Part shown: positions 30,129 through 37,176 of the stretch, in pieces
Layout of the letters: the number at the start of each line of letters is the position of its first letter
Position numbering within the stretch: the first letter of the stretch is position 1
DNA from: Limimaricola sp.
Lineage (GTDB): Bacteria > Pseudomonadota > Alphaproteobacteria > Rhodobacterales > Rhodobacteraceae
NCBI RefSeq assembly: GCF_016125575.1
Contig: NZ_WGLM01000005.1
Span: 372,001 to 436,000 of the forward strand
Reading direction: 5' to 3'
DNA: 64,000 nucleotides
The notes under the pieces: model-generated
Databases searched by the model: none
Seen by the model: the letters and a program-made list of their open reading frames with translations, nothing else
Told to the model about the DNA's origin: nothing
Position numbers and translations under genes: made by a program

Positions 30129-30179
30129 TTTCAATGTGGTTGCGTGGCGCACATATTTGTACCGTGAGGGAGCAGATTT

Positions 30180-30581
30180 ATGTCGAAGACCTACCGGCTG
30201 TTTATCAGCCATTCATGGAAGTATGGTGACGCTTACGACAAGATGACCCAGTTCTTGGATGAACAGGGAATTTCGTACTATGACCATTCGGTTCCCAAGA
30301 ATGACCCCGTTCATACCAATGGAACAGACAAACAACTCCGAGAGGCGATTGACGCAAGAATTAAAGGCTGTAGCGGTGTGATCATTTTGGCCGGTGTCTA
30401 CGCCACCTATAGCAAATGGATCAACGAAGAGATCGCGATTTCAGGTAACTATGCCAAGCCAATAATTGCGGTTGAGCCTTGGGCGTCTGAAAAGACGTCT
30501 GCAGTTGTGAAAGTCGCGGCAAACAGAATTGTAAAGTGGAATGGTAAGTCGCTTGCTGATGCAATCAGGGAGCTATTCTAG
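30180..30581 (+). CDS. ThsB-like TIR domain protein
   Basis: A 133-residue single-domain protein of the ThsB TIR-like family (PF08937, MTH538/DUF1863 type). It opens with the TIR strand YRLFISHSWKYGD, has the middle strand GCSGVIILAGVY and the conserved W-x3-E pattern SKWINEEIAIS, where E84 is the likely catalytic glutamate. In Thoeris systems such proteins sense phage and make an NAD-derived cyclic ADP-ribose signal. The gene is first in a four-gene operon and is followed with no gap by a caspase-like gene. Lower GC than the flanking chromosome supports transfer. Enzymatic activity is inferred from the family. Confidence 0.85.
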   Translation: MSKTYRLFISHSWKYGDAYDKMTQFLDEQGISYYDHSVPKNDPVHTNGTDKQLREAIDARIKGCSGVIILAGVYATYSKWINEEIAISGNYAKPIIAVEPWASEKTSAVVKVAANRIVKWNGKSLADAIRELF

Positions 30582-31538
30582 GTGTCACGCAAGGCTCTTG
30601 TTGTCGGAATTGACCACTATACCCACGCAAGCCCGCTATTTGGATGCGTAAACGATGCACATGTTGTCAATTCGGCACTCGAGCGGCATGCAGATGGAAC
30701 TCGAAACTTCGCAACTAAGCTGATGACCGGCACGGGTGCTGTAAGCCCCGTGAACCGCCGTGAATTGCGTAAGGCGGCGCAACAGCTTTTTGCGGGTGAT
30801 GATGAAATCGCGTTGTTCTACTTCGCCGGTCACGGGTATATAGAACAAGTTGGTGGGTACCTGATTTGCTCCGATAGTGAGGACGGAAATGATGGGTTTT
30901 CATTGAATGAACTGGTCGCAATGGCCAACGATTCTAAAGCAAAGAGTCGCATCATTGTTCTCGATAGCTGTCATTCTGGCATCGCTGGCAACGCCAAGCC
31001 GAATGATGAGCATGCGATAATCAATATAGGCGTGACGATACTCACGGCATCAACAGTCAAGCAATACGCGGCGGAAAAAGACGGCTCCGGCCTCTTCACT
31101 ACCCTTTTTGTGGACGCGTTGAATGGCAGTGCATCAAACCTACTGGGCGAGGTAACGCCCGGCGCGGTTTATGCGCACATTGATCAATCTCTCGGCCCAT
31201 GGGATCAGCGACCGCTCTTCAAAACGAATGTGACCACATTCACATCTTTGAGGCGTGTGCAGCCGCCAATTTCTTTGGACACCCTCAAGAAACTTCGGAA
31301 GTATTTCGAGTCTCCGGGCTACGAATTGGTGCTAGATCCTAGCTTCGAGCCCGACAGCCCGGAACCAGACGAAACCAACAACGAAATCTTCGCCGATCTG
31401 CAAGAAATGGTGAAAGTGAATCTTGTTAGACCGGTCGGTGAAACTCACATGTATTTTGCCGCGATGAACTCGAAGTCGTGTCGCCTCACGCTTTTGGGTG
31501 AGCACTACTGGAAGCTCTTGGACGCAGGCATCATCTGA
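30582..31538 (+). CDS. Caspase-like protease (C14 family), probable defence effector
   Basis: A 318-residue protein. Residues 1-225 form a caspase/metacaspase-like domain: ALVVGIDHY at the start, catalytic histidine H84 in FAGHGY and catalytic cysteine C130 in VLDSCHSG. After a linker, the last 85 residues form a separate domain (LQEMVKVNLVRPVGE, then CRLTLLGEHYWKLL) of winged-helix look, a plausible ligand-sensing or regulatory part. Translation starts at a GTG right after the TIR stop codon. With a ThsB-like TIR partner it fits the caspase effector of the recently described type IV Thoeris, which is activated by the TIR product. Activation here is inference. Confidence 0.82.
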   Translation: MSRKALVVGIDHYTHASPLFGCVNDAHVVNSALERHADGTRNFATKLMTGTGAVSPVNRRELRKAAQQLFAGDDEIALFYFAGHGYIEQVGGYLICSDSEDGNDGFSLNELVAMANDSKAKSRIIVLDSCHSGIAGNAKPNDEHAIINIGVTILTASTVKQYAAEKDGSGLFTTLFVDALNGSASNLLGEVTPGAVYAHIDQSLGPWDQRPLFKTNVTTFTSLRRVQPPISLDTLKKLRKYFESPGYELVLDPSFEPDSPEPDETNNEIFADLQEMVKVNLVRPVGETHMYFAAMNSKSCRLTLLGEHYWKLLDAGII

Positions 31539-32158
31539 TGCCCGATTTCAACGATCCTCAATCGGCGTACGTGGTGCTGGCCTTGGTAGTGCCCGGCTTA
31601 GTCATCACGTTCATCCGGGCGCAGTTCATCACCGGACGAATGCAAAAACATTCAGAGGCTTTGCTTTCGTACTTTGCGCTTTCTGCCGTTTACGCGGCGA
31701 TTGCATTGCCGATTTTTGATTGGCTGAGAACATGGTCAAAAACCGGCTCAGTCGGGCTACCGTCATGGTTCGGTTTGGTTTTTGTAGGCCCCACCTTATT
31801 CGGTGCCTTGCTTGGGCTGAATGCACGAACTGAGGCGCTACGGCGGGTTCTCCATTTTTTCGGTATCAATCCTGTCCATGCTGTTCCGACTGCATGGGAC
31901 TGGAAATTTGGGCGCATGGGTGAGCATTTGGTCATAGTGACTCTGAAAGATGACACGAAGTTTGCTGGCTACTGTGGTCGGGGATCATTCATGTCGTCCG
32001 ATCCCGCAGAGCGGGACCTGTATATTGAGAAGGTTTATGGTTGGGGTGAGCGCAATAGTTGGTTGGACCGAGGGGACCATGGCCTTTGGGTCGCATCCGG
32101 CGAACTGAAATCAGTTGAATTCTTCCCCGCGAGTGAAGAAGGGACATCAAATGGCTGA
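31538..32158 (+). CDS. DUF6338 family membrane protein
   Basis: A 206-residue protein with three membrane segments (about 10-28, 42-62 and 75-95) and a C-terminal soluble domain of about 80 residues. The soluble part carries the DUF6338 pattern VTLKDDTKFAGYCGRGSF followed by SSDPAERDLYIEKVY, which looks like a small beta-barrel. The start overlaps the caspase stop (ATGA), so the two are coupled. The family has no established function; its place here suggests a membrane-acting component of the defence operon, perhaps a second effector or a target of the caspase. Confidence 0.78.
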   Translation: MPDFNDPQSAYVVLALVVPGLVITFIRAQFITGRMQKHSEALLSYFALSAVYAAIALPIFDWLRTWSKTGSVGLPSWFGLVFVGPTLFGALLGLNARTEALRRVLHFFGINPVHAVPTAWDWKFGRMGEHLVIVTLKDDTKFAGYCGRGSFMSSDPAERDLYIEKVYGWGERNSWLDRGDHGLWVASGELKSVEFFPASEEGTSNG

Positions 32159-32324
32159 CGAGAAAAAAACTGCTCCGCAACCGGCACCCAGACCGACAGC
32201 GCCGCGCGAGAATATTGAACGGGGTTATCAACCCAGTGGACGGCCCCAAGGTGGACACCAGCCAACTACAGGTGAGGGCGCACCCTCCAGTCCCCCCGGT
32301 CGTGGTAGCGGCGGAAAGAAGTGA
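32151..32324 (+). CDS. Small disordered Pro/Gly-rich protein of the TIR-caspase operon
   Basis: A 57-residue protein (MADEKKTAPQPAPRP...) with almost no hydrophobic residues. It is rich in Pro, Gly, Gln and Lys and is predicted by eye to be disordered. Two related blocks, RGYQPSGRPQ and GGHQPTTGEG, may be a short repeat. ATG 32151 overlaps the end of the DUF6338 gene by 8 bases; an ATG at 32115 would overlap it further. Being last in the operon and coupled, it could be a peptide partner, inhibitor or protease substrate, but no function can be assigned. Confidence 0.6.
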   Translation: MADEKKTAPQPAPRPTAPRENIERGYQPSGRPQGGHQPTTGEGAPSSPPGRGSGGKK

Positions 32325-32507
32325 AAGGCAATTTAATCTCAATACCCCCGGATATTATCAGACTGTCAGCGAACTTCGGCTTTCTGGGCTGTCGGTTCGA
32401 ATTTAGCAGGCTGGGAACAGTTCGGCCTCCGAACGTCAGCTTATGTCAGTGACGTTAGGCGCTCTTGCACCCGCAGCGACGGTCCGCTTCCCGCCCTTCT
32501 TTGCCGT
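32325..32507. other. Gap between cargo operon and Rep-like gene
   Basis: 183 bp between the convergent ends of the cargo operon and the Rep-like gene. No gene is visible. A weak inverted repeat (GAACTTCGG near 32370 and GGTTCG near 32394) could be part of a terminator, but there is no T-run. Confidence 0.35.
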
Positions 32508-33713
32508 CTAAAGCTTCCCACCCAGAAAACACCCCAGCCGCGTCTCGCCTACATCTAGCTTCTTCCGATGCTCCACCTTGCCGAGGCGCTCCAGATAACC
32601 CTCGGCCTGCTCCGCCGCCAACTCCACGTACCGTGCCAGGATGTCATCCGGCCCCAGCCCCTCGTAGAGCAGGACATTGTTCAGGTTCCCAAACGCCTGC
32701 GCCTGGGCCATAGCCAGTCGCTTCTTCCGCATCAGCTCCAATACATGGCTGGCGGGGATGCACGGCTCTGTGGGCTGCGGCAGCGCCTTCGCGGCGCTCT
32801 GGGCCAAGTCCCACAGCGGATGCACGGCAGCCCGCGTCACGTTGGAGACCTCCGCGCGGCCCGTGACATACCGTATCTCCTCCAGCGCCTTGCCCAGGAA
32901 GCCAGGCAAGACCGCTTCGACCGTCTCATAGGTCCGCGTGTGCGCCGCGGGCGTGTGGCGCTCCAGGGCGTCCCGTCCGGCGCGGATCTCCACGCGCCAG
33001 ACCTGGGTGCCAAGGTCATCGGGATCGAGGCCCCAGGCCGCGAACCAGTAGTCCGTTTGCTGGTCCTTCGCGGCCTTCAGCTTGTCATAGAGGATCACTT
33101 GGCGCCCCGGCATCTTCCCCACCGTCACGCTTTCGAATCGACCGCCGCGCATTACGCTGCCAACTGGTGCACCACGTTCCGCCGCCGCCTTGTCCCCCAA
33201 ATCGTCCAAGTCGGTGTCGGTCGAAAAATGGCAACCGACCTTGGCCCGGCGTGGCGCCACGAAATTCGCCATGTCTAGGTCAAAGCGCGGCGTGGCGATA
33301 TCGACCGCATAATCTATGCGATTGACGCTCGCACCGAGGATGACCGCGCCCATGTCCTCAAGACAATCGACGATATGCTGCTTCATCCCCACATAGGTCC
33401 GGCTCAGCAACCCAGCGGCCCTGGCCGAGGCGAAGATATTCCATTCGTTGATCCGAGTATCCCGTTTGACCGAGAAGATCGCGCCGGTCGGGTTGTCGGT
33501 CAGGGTATAGCGGTAGCCACCCTTCTTGCCATGCGACTTGACGAAGAAGACGCGGCCCCCTGGGTTAAACTGGAAGGGCGCGCCGTAGGTGTCGCCCTGC
33601 ATGACCTCGGCCGCGGTCTTGGCCTCCTCCAGGTGGTCGAGCGTTTCCATGGGCAAGGCCCCCTGAAACGCTACGTCGAGCGTATCCACGCCCTGATAAA
33701 TCACCCGGTACAT
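32508..33713 (-). CDS. Replication initiation factor-like protein
   Basis: A 401-residue soluble protein resembling rolling-circle replication initiators of the Rep_trans type. Evidence: a RIDYAVDIATPRFDLD block near residue 132 (family form R-x-D-x-A-x-D), GRQVILYDK near 203-211, and VWRVEIRAG near 238. Such proteins nick an origin and start replication of small plasmids and integrated elements. GGAGTAAGA precedes the ATG, and a strong hairpin lies 31 bp upstream. The similarity is by motif only; a tyrosine nuclease site could not be pinned down by eye (candidate Y209 in LYDK). Confidence 0.55.
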   Translation of the reverse strand: MYRVIYQGVDTLDVAFQGALPMETLDHLEEAKTAAEVMQGDTYGAPFQFNPGGRVFFVKSHGKKGGYRYTLTDNPTGAIFSVKRDTRINEWNIFASARAAGLLSRTYVGMKQHIVDCLEDMGAVILGASVNRIDYAVDIATPRFDLDMANFVAPRRAKVGCHFSTDTDLDDLGDKAAAERGAPVGSVMRGGRFESVTVGKMPGRQVILYDKLKAAKDQQTDYWFAAWGLDPDDLGTQVWRVEIRAGRDALERHTPAAHTRTYETVEAVLPGFLGKALEEIRYVTGRAEVSNVTRAAVHPLWDLAQSAAKALPQPTEPCIPASHVLELMRKKRLAMAQAQAFGNLNNVLLYEGLGPDDILARYVELAAEQAEGYLERLGKVEHRKKLDVGETRLGCFLGGKL

Positions 33714-33743
33714 TCTTACTCCAAACTACGCCATGTCATTGGT

Positions 33744-33770
33744 GAGGGGGGTGTTACAGGGACCCCCCTC
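33744..33770. other. GC hairpin upstream of the Rep-like gene
   Basis: GAGGGGGGT and ACCCCCCTC form a perfect 9-bp stem around a 9-base loop (GTTACAGGG), 31 bp upstream of the Rep-like start. It may be a nick-site cruciform (double-strand origin), an attenuator or a terminator for the upstream gene; the sequence alone does not decide. Confidence 0.5.
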
Positions 33771-33828
33771 TTGAAATTCGCCCGACCGCGCAACTTCATG
33801 GAAGCAGGAAGCGGGCGCTGCGCGCCCT

Positions 33829-34113
33829 TCATTGTGCCTCCGGCGGGGCAGCATTTGTTTTGGGGCCGGGCGGGAAGCCCGGCCGTTCACGCTTTTGCCG
33901 CTCATGAGATTGCCGAGCGATCCAGATTTCCGCACGTTCCGCGCACTTTGCGACGTTGAGGAGGTCCTTGTGGTAAAAGCTGAAAGTCTCCTTCCAATCG
34001 GCGTCGACATCCCTGTAAGAACGTTTTATTTCAACGGAATAGGAGCCATCATTGTCCCAGATCGTTGCCGTGGTGGAACCGATCTTCACCTTGTAGACTG
34101 GTTGATTTGCCAT
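33829..34113 (-). CDS. Small PC4-like protein of the integrative element
   Basis: A 94-residue protein with an N-terminal beta-rich region (VYKVKIGSTTATIWDN, YSVEIKRSYRD, WKETFSFYHKDL) followed by a helix (LLNVAKCAERAEIWIARQSHE). The layout of strands plus one helix recalls PC4-like single-strand DNA-binding proteins. I recall similar small proteins in alphaproteobacterial plasmids and integrative elements. The last 20 residues are Pro-rich and basic. It lies directly upstream of the Rep-like gene, which fits a role in element replication. Confidence 0.5.
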   Translation of the reverse strand: MANQPVYKVKIGSTTATIWDNDGSYSVEIKRSYRDVDADWKETFSFYHKDLLNVAKCAERAEIWIARQSHERQKRERPGFPPGPKTNAAPPEAQ

Positions 34114-34249
34114 TTCTGCTATCTTTCATATTTTGTATAGGGTTACGGCATGAAGTTGAGGCGCGAGGCCCATAGGCCTCGCGCCCTTTGTTGAAGCCAT
34201 CCGGCCCCAAAATCCCGCGCGGTGCTGCCAACCCCAACACGGGCAAAAC

Positions 34250-34489
34250 TCATTTGCTGATTTGCTGCGAGGTCGTGCGAACGGTCCGCGCTTCGATCCA
34301 TTCCAGGAGATCGCGGCGACGGTAGCGGATCGACCGAGCCGAAACCTTGATGAAGCGCGGCCCACCGCCCCGATGCCGCCAATTTTGGAGCGCGCGCACC
34401 GTGTAGCAAAGCGTGTCCGCAGCGGCGCGTTCATCCATCAATTGGTCTAGGTCGTCCTCCGCGTGGCGGTGGGTTCCTGGGGTTGTCAT
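34250..34489 (-). CDS. AlpA/excisionase-like helix-turn-helix protein
   Basis: A 79-residue DNA-binding protein of the MerR-like HTH_17/AlpA type: LMDERAAADTLCYTVRALQNWR, then GGGPRFIKVSARSIRYRRRDLLEWIEAR, the usual helix-turn-helix plus wing (key parts). Proteins of this family act as excisionases or activators of integrase and replication genes in integrative elements. ATG 34489 was chosen because the frame upstream to 34573 is not conserved-looking. Confidence 0.75.
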   Translation of the reverse strand: MTTPGTHRHAEDDLDQLMDERAAADTLCYTVRALQNWRHRGGGPRFIKVSARSIRYRRRDLLEWIEARTVRTTSQQISK

Positions 34490-34584
34490 TGATCCGATCT
34501 CCTCGATTTCATGACTGGCGTAGTGCCTGTGAATCGAAGTTAGGTCGGCGCAGAACGCCCAAATAGTCTGCACGAAAAGAATTC

Positions 34585-34610
34585 AATCAAAACATGTTCG
34601 TGTTTTGATT
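34585..34610. other. AT-rich inverted repeat in the element
   Basis: AATCAAAACA and TGTTTTGATT are perfect 10-bp arms around TGTTCG. They lie in a strikingly AT-rich 100-bp gap between the AlpA-like gene and the 269-residue gene. It could be an operator for the AlpA-like protein, a replication origin or an AT-rich transcription end. Confidence 0.45.
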
Positions 34611-34692
34611 TATTTTACATATTTATCAATAACTTAATCAGGTGATCCAAAGTGAGATCAGGCCAGCTCGACCCGTGATGTTGGGATTTCCG

Positions 34693-35502
34693 TCATGATT
34701 TTTTCGACCGCCGCCCGGGCGCGCGAAACGCCGCGGGCGCGACCTGGGCCCAAACAGCATTGAAGGTTCGCACGGTCAGACCCGGAAAGACTCGGCTTGC
34801 CTCATTCATGAACCATTGTTTTGCGTGCTCTTCCGAGCCGATCGACCGAAACTTACCTTCCAGCCAAATCCGCAAGCGCTCTTGGACGGTCAACTGACCT
34901 TGACCAGAGCCGGCCCACTCGAACCGTTCAAGCCAACTATCAAGGGCAGCTTTCTCGATGAAGGCCGGACCTCGCCTGTTGCTGGACACCGCCGACGGCA
35001 CCCGGACCATGGACAGGCCAAAGTAAATGCGGAAGTCCGGGAATGCTGACCAGGCGCGCCATTCGACAACGCGATGTGGCGCGACCATGAGGGCCAGATC
35101 GGCGCGCGCGAATGCCGCTTTCAATTCATCCTCGACACGCCGCCGCCGGGTATAGGCCGCGTGATCCTTCACCCATGAATCGGTGACGTCGGGAATTCCT
35201 TTGAGCCGATCGCGCACCTCGGCCAGCTGACGGTCGATTGGCGCGAGGGCCTCTGAGGCCGCCTGCTGGACGTCTGGCGCCATATCATTGTGCAGGAATG
35301 TCCAATGCAAGGCGGCTTGCCCAGACAATGCCCGAACTTGATCCATCAGGGCATCGCGTTCGTCGCGCGTGGCTTTCGGATCGTCAGTGCGGTGCGCGAA
35401 CGCCTCGACGCCGCGCCATGCCGCACCAAACATCCGCCGCCCAGTATGGTCGAAGGCTTGAAAGAGGCTGTAGAATTGATCCAGGTCGAACTGACGGGCC
35501 AC
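34693..35502 (-). CDS. Hypothetical protein of the integrative element
   Basis: A 269-residue soluble, mostly helical protein that I do not recognise. The N-terminus (RQFDLDQFYSLFQAFDHTG) and the C-terminus (WFMNEASRVFPGLTVRTFNAVW, then a basic tail ending RRSKKS) look conserved. I chose the GTG at 35502, which is preceded by AGAGAGAACGCC and by a TATATATATA stretch that looks like a promoter rather than coding sequence. The longest frame would start at an ATG at 35583 and read through that AT-rich stretch. It stands between integrase and AlpA-like genes, typical of the regulatory/replication module. Confidence 0.55.
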   Translation of the reverse strand: MARQFDLDQFYSLFQAFDHTGRRMFGAAWRGVEAFAHRTDDPKATRDERDALMDQVRALSGQAALHWTFLHNDMAPDVQQAASEALAPIDRQLAEVRDRLKGIPDVTDSWVKDHAAYTRRRRVEDELKAAFARADLALMVAPHRVVEWRAWSAFPDFRIYFGLSMVRVPSAVSSNRRGPAFIEKAALDSWLERFEWAGSGQGQLTVQERLRIWLEGKFRSIGSEEHAKQWFMNEASRVFPGLTVRTFNAVWAQVAPAAFRAPGRRSKKS

Positions 35503-35718
35503 AGGCGTTCTCTCTATTGTGTTATATATATAGGCGACCGGTACAGCGGGTGCCTCAATATCCGATGACTTCCCTAGAAACACTTCCTCGGAACACTTCC
35601 CAAGGAAACGTTGGCGTCGCCCGATCCAAGGGCGGCGTTCCCATGTTTTTGCATGACCTGTCTTGGAACGGGCCTCACCCTTGTTTCATGCCCGCCCTGG
35701 CTGCCCTAACCCGAGCGC

Positions 35719-36906
35719 CTAATTCACCACCCGCAAAGCCGGGCCGCCCGGAGTGGGCCGCTTCATCCCCAAAGCCAAACGGCTGGCCACAGACGCCGCT
35801 GCCCGTTGCACCGACTCGTCAGCAAAATGCGCATAGCGCAAGGTCGTCTGCAGGTTCCTGTGACCCATGATTTCTTTCAGCAGGAACGGATCGATGCCAC
35901 TCATCACTGCGACCGAGGCATAGGTGTGCCGCAGATCATGCATGCGCACATCTGTGAGCCCGGCCCGGGCCCGGACGCGCAACCAGGTCTTCTGCAAATT
36001 GACCAAGGGGCCGGTCTCGCTGTCTCCTAGTATCACATGCGGATTGCCGTCCGTGCGTGGCAGGGCCATCAGGATGTCATAAGCCTCGCGCGGCAAGGGG
36101 ATGCGCCGCCGCCCGGTCTTGCTGTCCGGCAACTCCAGGTGATGGGCGGTGACATAAGCCCAACGCAGCGTCAGAATCTCGCCCAGGCGGCATCCGGTCA
36201 GCATGAGGAGCTGGATCGCCGAAATGGCGTGTTGAGTCTCCTGCCCCGTCTCCAGCGCCTCTGCGAGCACCTGCCAGAGCCGCGCCTGCTCGTCGTCGTT
36301 CAGGTAGCGCTTCTTTTCCTCTTCGCGAAACCGCTTGATCCGCCGTGCCGGGTTGGTGCCGTCGCGGCGCAAGCCCCAATCCTCCGCCAGATTGAACATC
36401 TTCGACAACATGCTGACAGAACGATTGGCCATGTACGGGGTCGCCCGAAGCCCGTGGTGGAATTCCACGATATCGGCGCGGGTGATGTCGACGATCTTCC
36501 GCGGCCCGAGTGCTGGACGCACACATTGGTCAATGACGCATTTGTAACCCCGCAGGGTCGACGGCTTGCAGTGCACAGAGACATATTCCGCGAGGAACCT
36601 ATCACAAAGAGAAGCGACGGTCGGTGCCCGCAGATGGCGTTGGCGGTCCTCGGATGGGTTGCCGCCTCGCGCCACCTCGCCCAAGAGCTTGCGGGCCTCC
36701 AACCGCGCCTCGTCCGCGGTCAGTGCACCATGCTGTCCGATAGCGCGCCGTCGCGTCCGTCCGCCTGCCCGGTACTGCACGAGATAGGATTTGCGCCCGG
36801 AGGCATAGACCCGAACACCGAACCCCGAAAGGTTACTATCCCAGACCAGGTAGTCCTCGGACCGGGCTTCCAACCCTTCGACGGCGCGCTTGGTGAGCTT
36901 GGACAT
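35719..36906 (-). CDS. Tyrosine site-specific integrase
   Basis: A 395-residue phage-type integrase of the DUF4102/P4-like layout. Residues 1-90 form an arm-binding N-terminal domain (LTKRAVEGLE, GFGVRVYASGRKSYLVQYR), then comes a core-binding SAM-like domain, then the catalytic domain with R in LTGCRLGEIL, H-x-x-R in HDLRHTYAS and the nucleophile Y in LRYAHFADES. ATG 36906 (MSKLTKRAVE) was preferred over 36939. It lies next to attR and should recombine the tRNA-Asn 3' half. Confidence 0.93.
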   Translation of the reverse strand: MSKLTKRAVEGLEARSEDYLVWDSNLSGFGVRVYASGRKSYLVQYRAGGRTRRRAIGQHGALTADEARLEARKLLGEVARGGNPSEDRQRHLRAPTVASLCDRFLAEYVSVHCKPSTLRGYKCVIDQCVRPALGPRKIVDITRADIVEFHHGLRATPYMANRSVSMLSKMFNLAEDWGLRRDGTNPARRIKRFREEEKKRYLNDDEQARLWQVLAEALETGQETQHAISAIQLLMLTGCRLGEILTLRWAYVTAHHLELPDSKTGRRRIPLPREAYDILMALPRTDGNPHVILGDSETGPLVNLQKTWLRVRARAGLTDVRMHDLRHTYASVAVMSGIDPFLLKEIMGHRNLQTTLRYAHFADESVQRAAASVASRLALGMKRPTPGGPALRVVN

Positions 36907-36947
36907 AGCATGAACTCCGACCATTTGATTTTCGACCATCGCACCGA

Positions 36948-36970
36948 TCCGGAAGCATTACGGAAGCAGT
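36948..36970 (+). repeat. 23-bp terminal repeat of the element, right copy
   Basis: The right copy of the paired CGGAAGCA block, differing from the left copy at one position, lies between the integrase start and attR, 128 bp inside attR. It may bind integrase and also overlap its promoter. Confidence 0.6.
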
Positions 36971-37098
36971 ACGACACGAAACATGGCGCTATTCATGAGT
37001 CACCAGCGTAGGAGCCGTCAATAATAATCCTTATCAATCAATTATTTATGCGAGACTAGCGCGAACCGGCGAAATCTGGCGAAACCGGACTATGCCGC

Positions 37099-37145
37099 CT
37101 GTTAATCAATTGGTCGTAGGTTCGATCCCTACCGCCGGAGCCAAA
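37099..37145 (+). repeat. attR: 47-bp direct repeat of tRNA-Asn 3' half
   Basis: Identical to 29641-29687. It carries only the 3' half of tRNA-Asn (anticodon loop to CCA) and is therefore not a second tRNA gene. It marks the right end of the element. Confidence 0.9.
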
Positions 37146-37176
37146 ATCCCTGATAGATCAGCAGTGTTAGCTGCCC

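Larger units (their letters stand above)
29688..30179. other. Left non-coding end of the integrative element
   Basis: A 492-bp stretch without a convincing gene. It contains the left copy of the 23-bp CGGAAGCA repeat (29751-29773) and, at its right end, the candidate promoter of the cargo operon. Short open frames in the middle show no recognisable features. Confidence 0.5.
29641..37145. mobile_element. Integrative element at tRNA-Asn carrying a TIR-caspase operon
   Basis: A 7.5-kb element bounded by the 47-bp direct repeat. The minus-strand backbone, from the right end, is: integrase, unknown 269-residue protein, AlpA-like DNA-binding protein, PC4-like small protein, Rep-like protein. The plus-strand cargo at the left end is a four-gene TIR / caspase / DUF6338 / small-protein operon with visibly lower GC than the flanks. 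There are no conjugation, capsid or terminase genes, so it looks like a small mobilisable element or satellite that depends on a helper. The class is inferred from content. Confidence 0.85.

Noticed and set aside
30180-31538. Classical type I Thoeris (ThsA with SIR2 and SLOG domains)
   Set aside because: No SIR2 or SLOG domain is encoded nearby; the partner is a caspase-like protease, so a different Thoeris type was considered instead.
35238-35870. A 210-codon plus-strand frame between the unknown gene and the integrase
   Set aside because: It overlaps the 3' end of the integrase and the 5' half of the unknown gene in antisense and has no family features.
29688-37098. CRISPR array, toxin-antitoxin pair or restriction system in the element
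   Set aside because: No regularly spaced repeats, no small paired toxin-antitoxin genes and no methylase or nuclease motifs were seen; only the TIR-caspase operon looks like defence cargo.
37099-37145. A second tRNA-Asn gene
   Set aside because: The 5' half (acceptor strand and D arm) is missing; this is the attR copy of the 3' half only.
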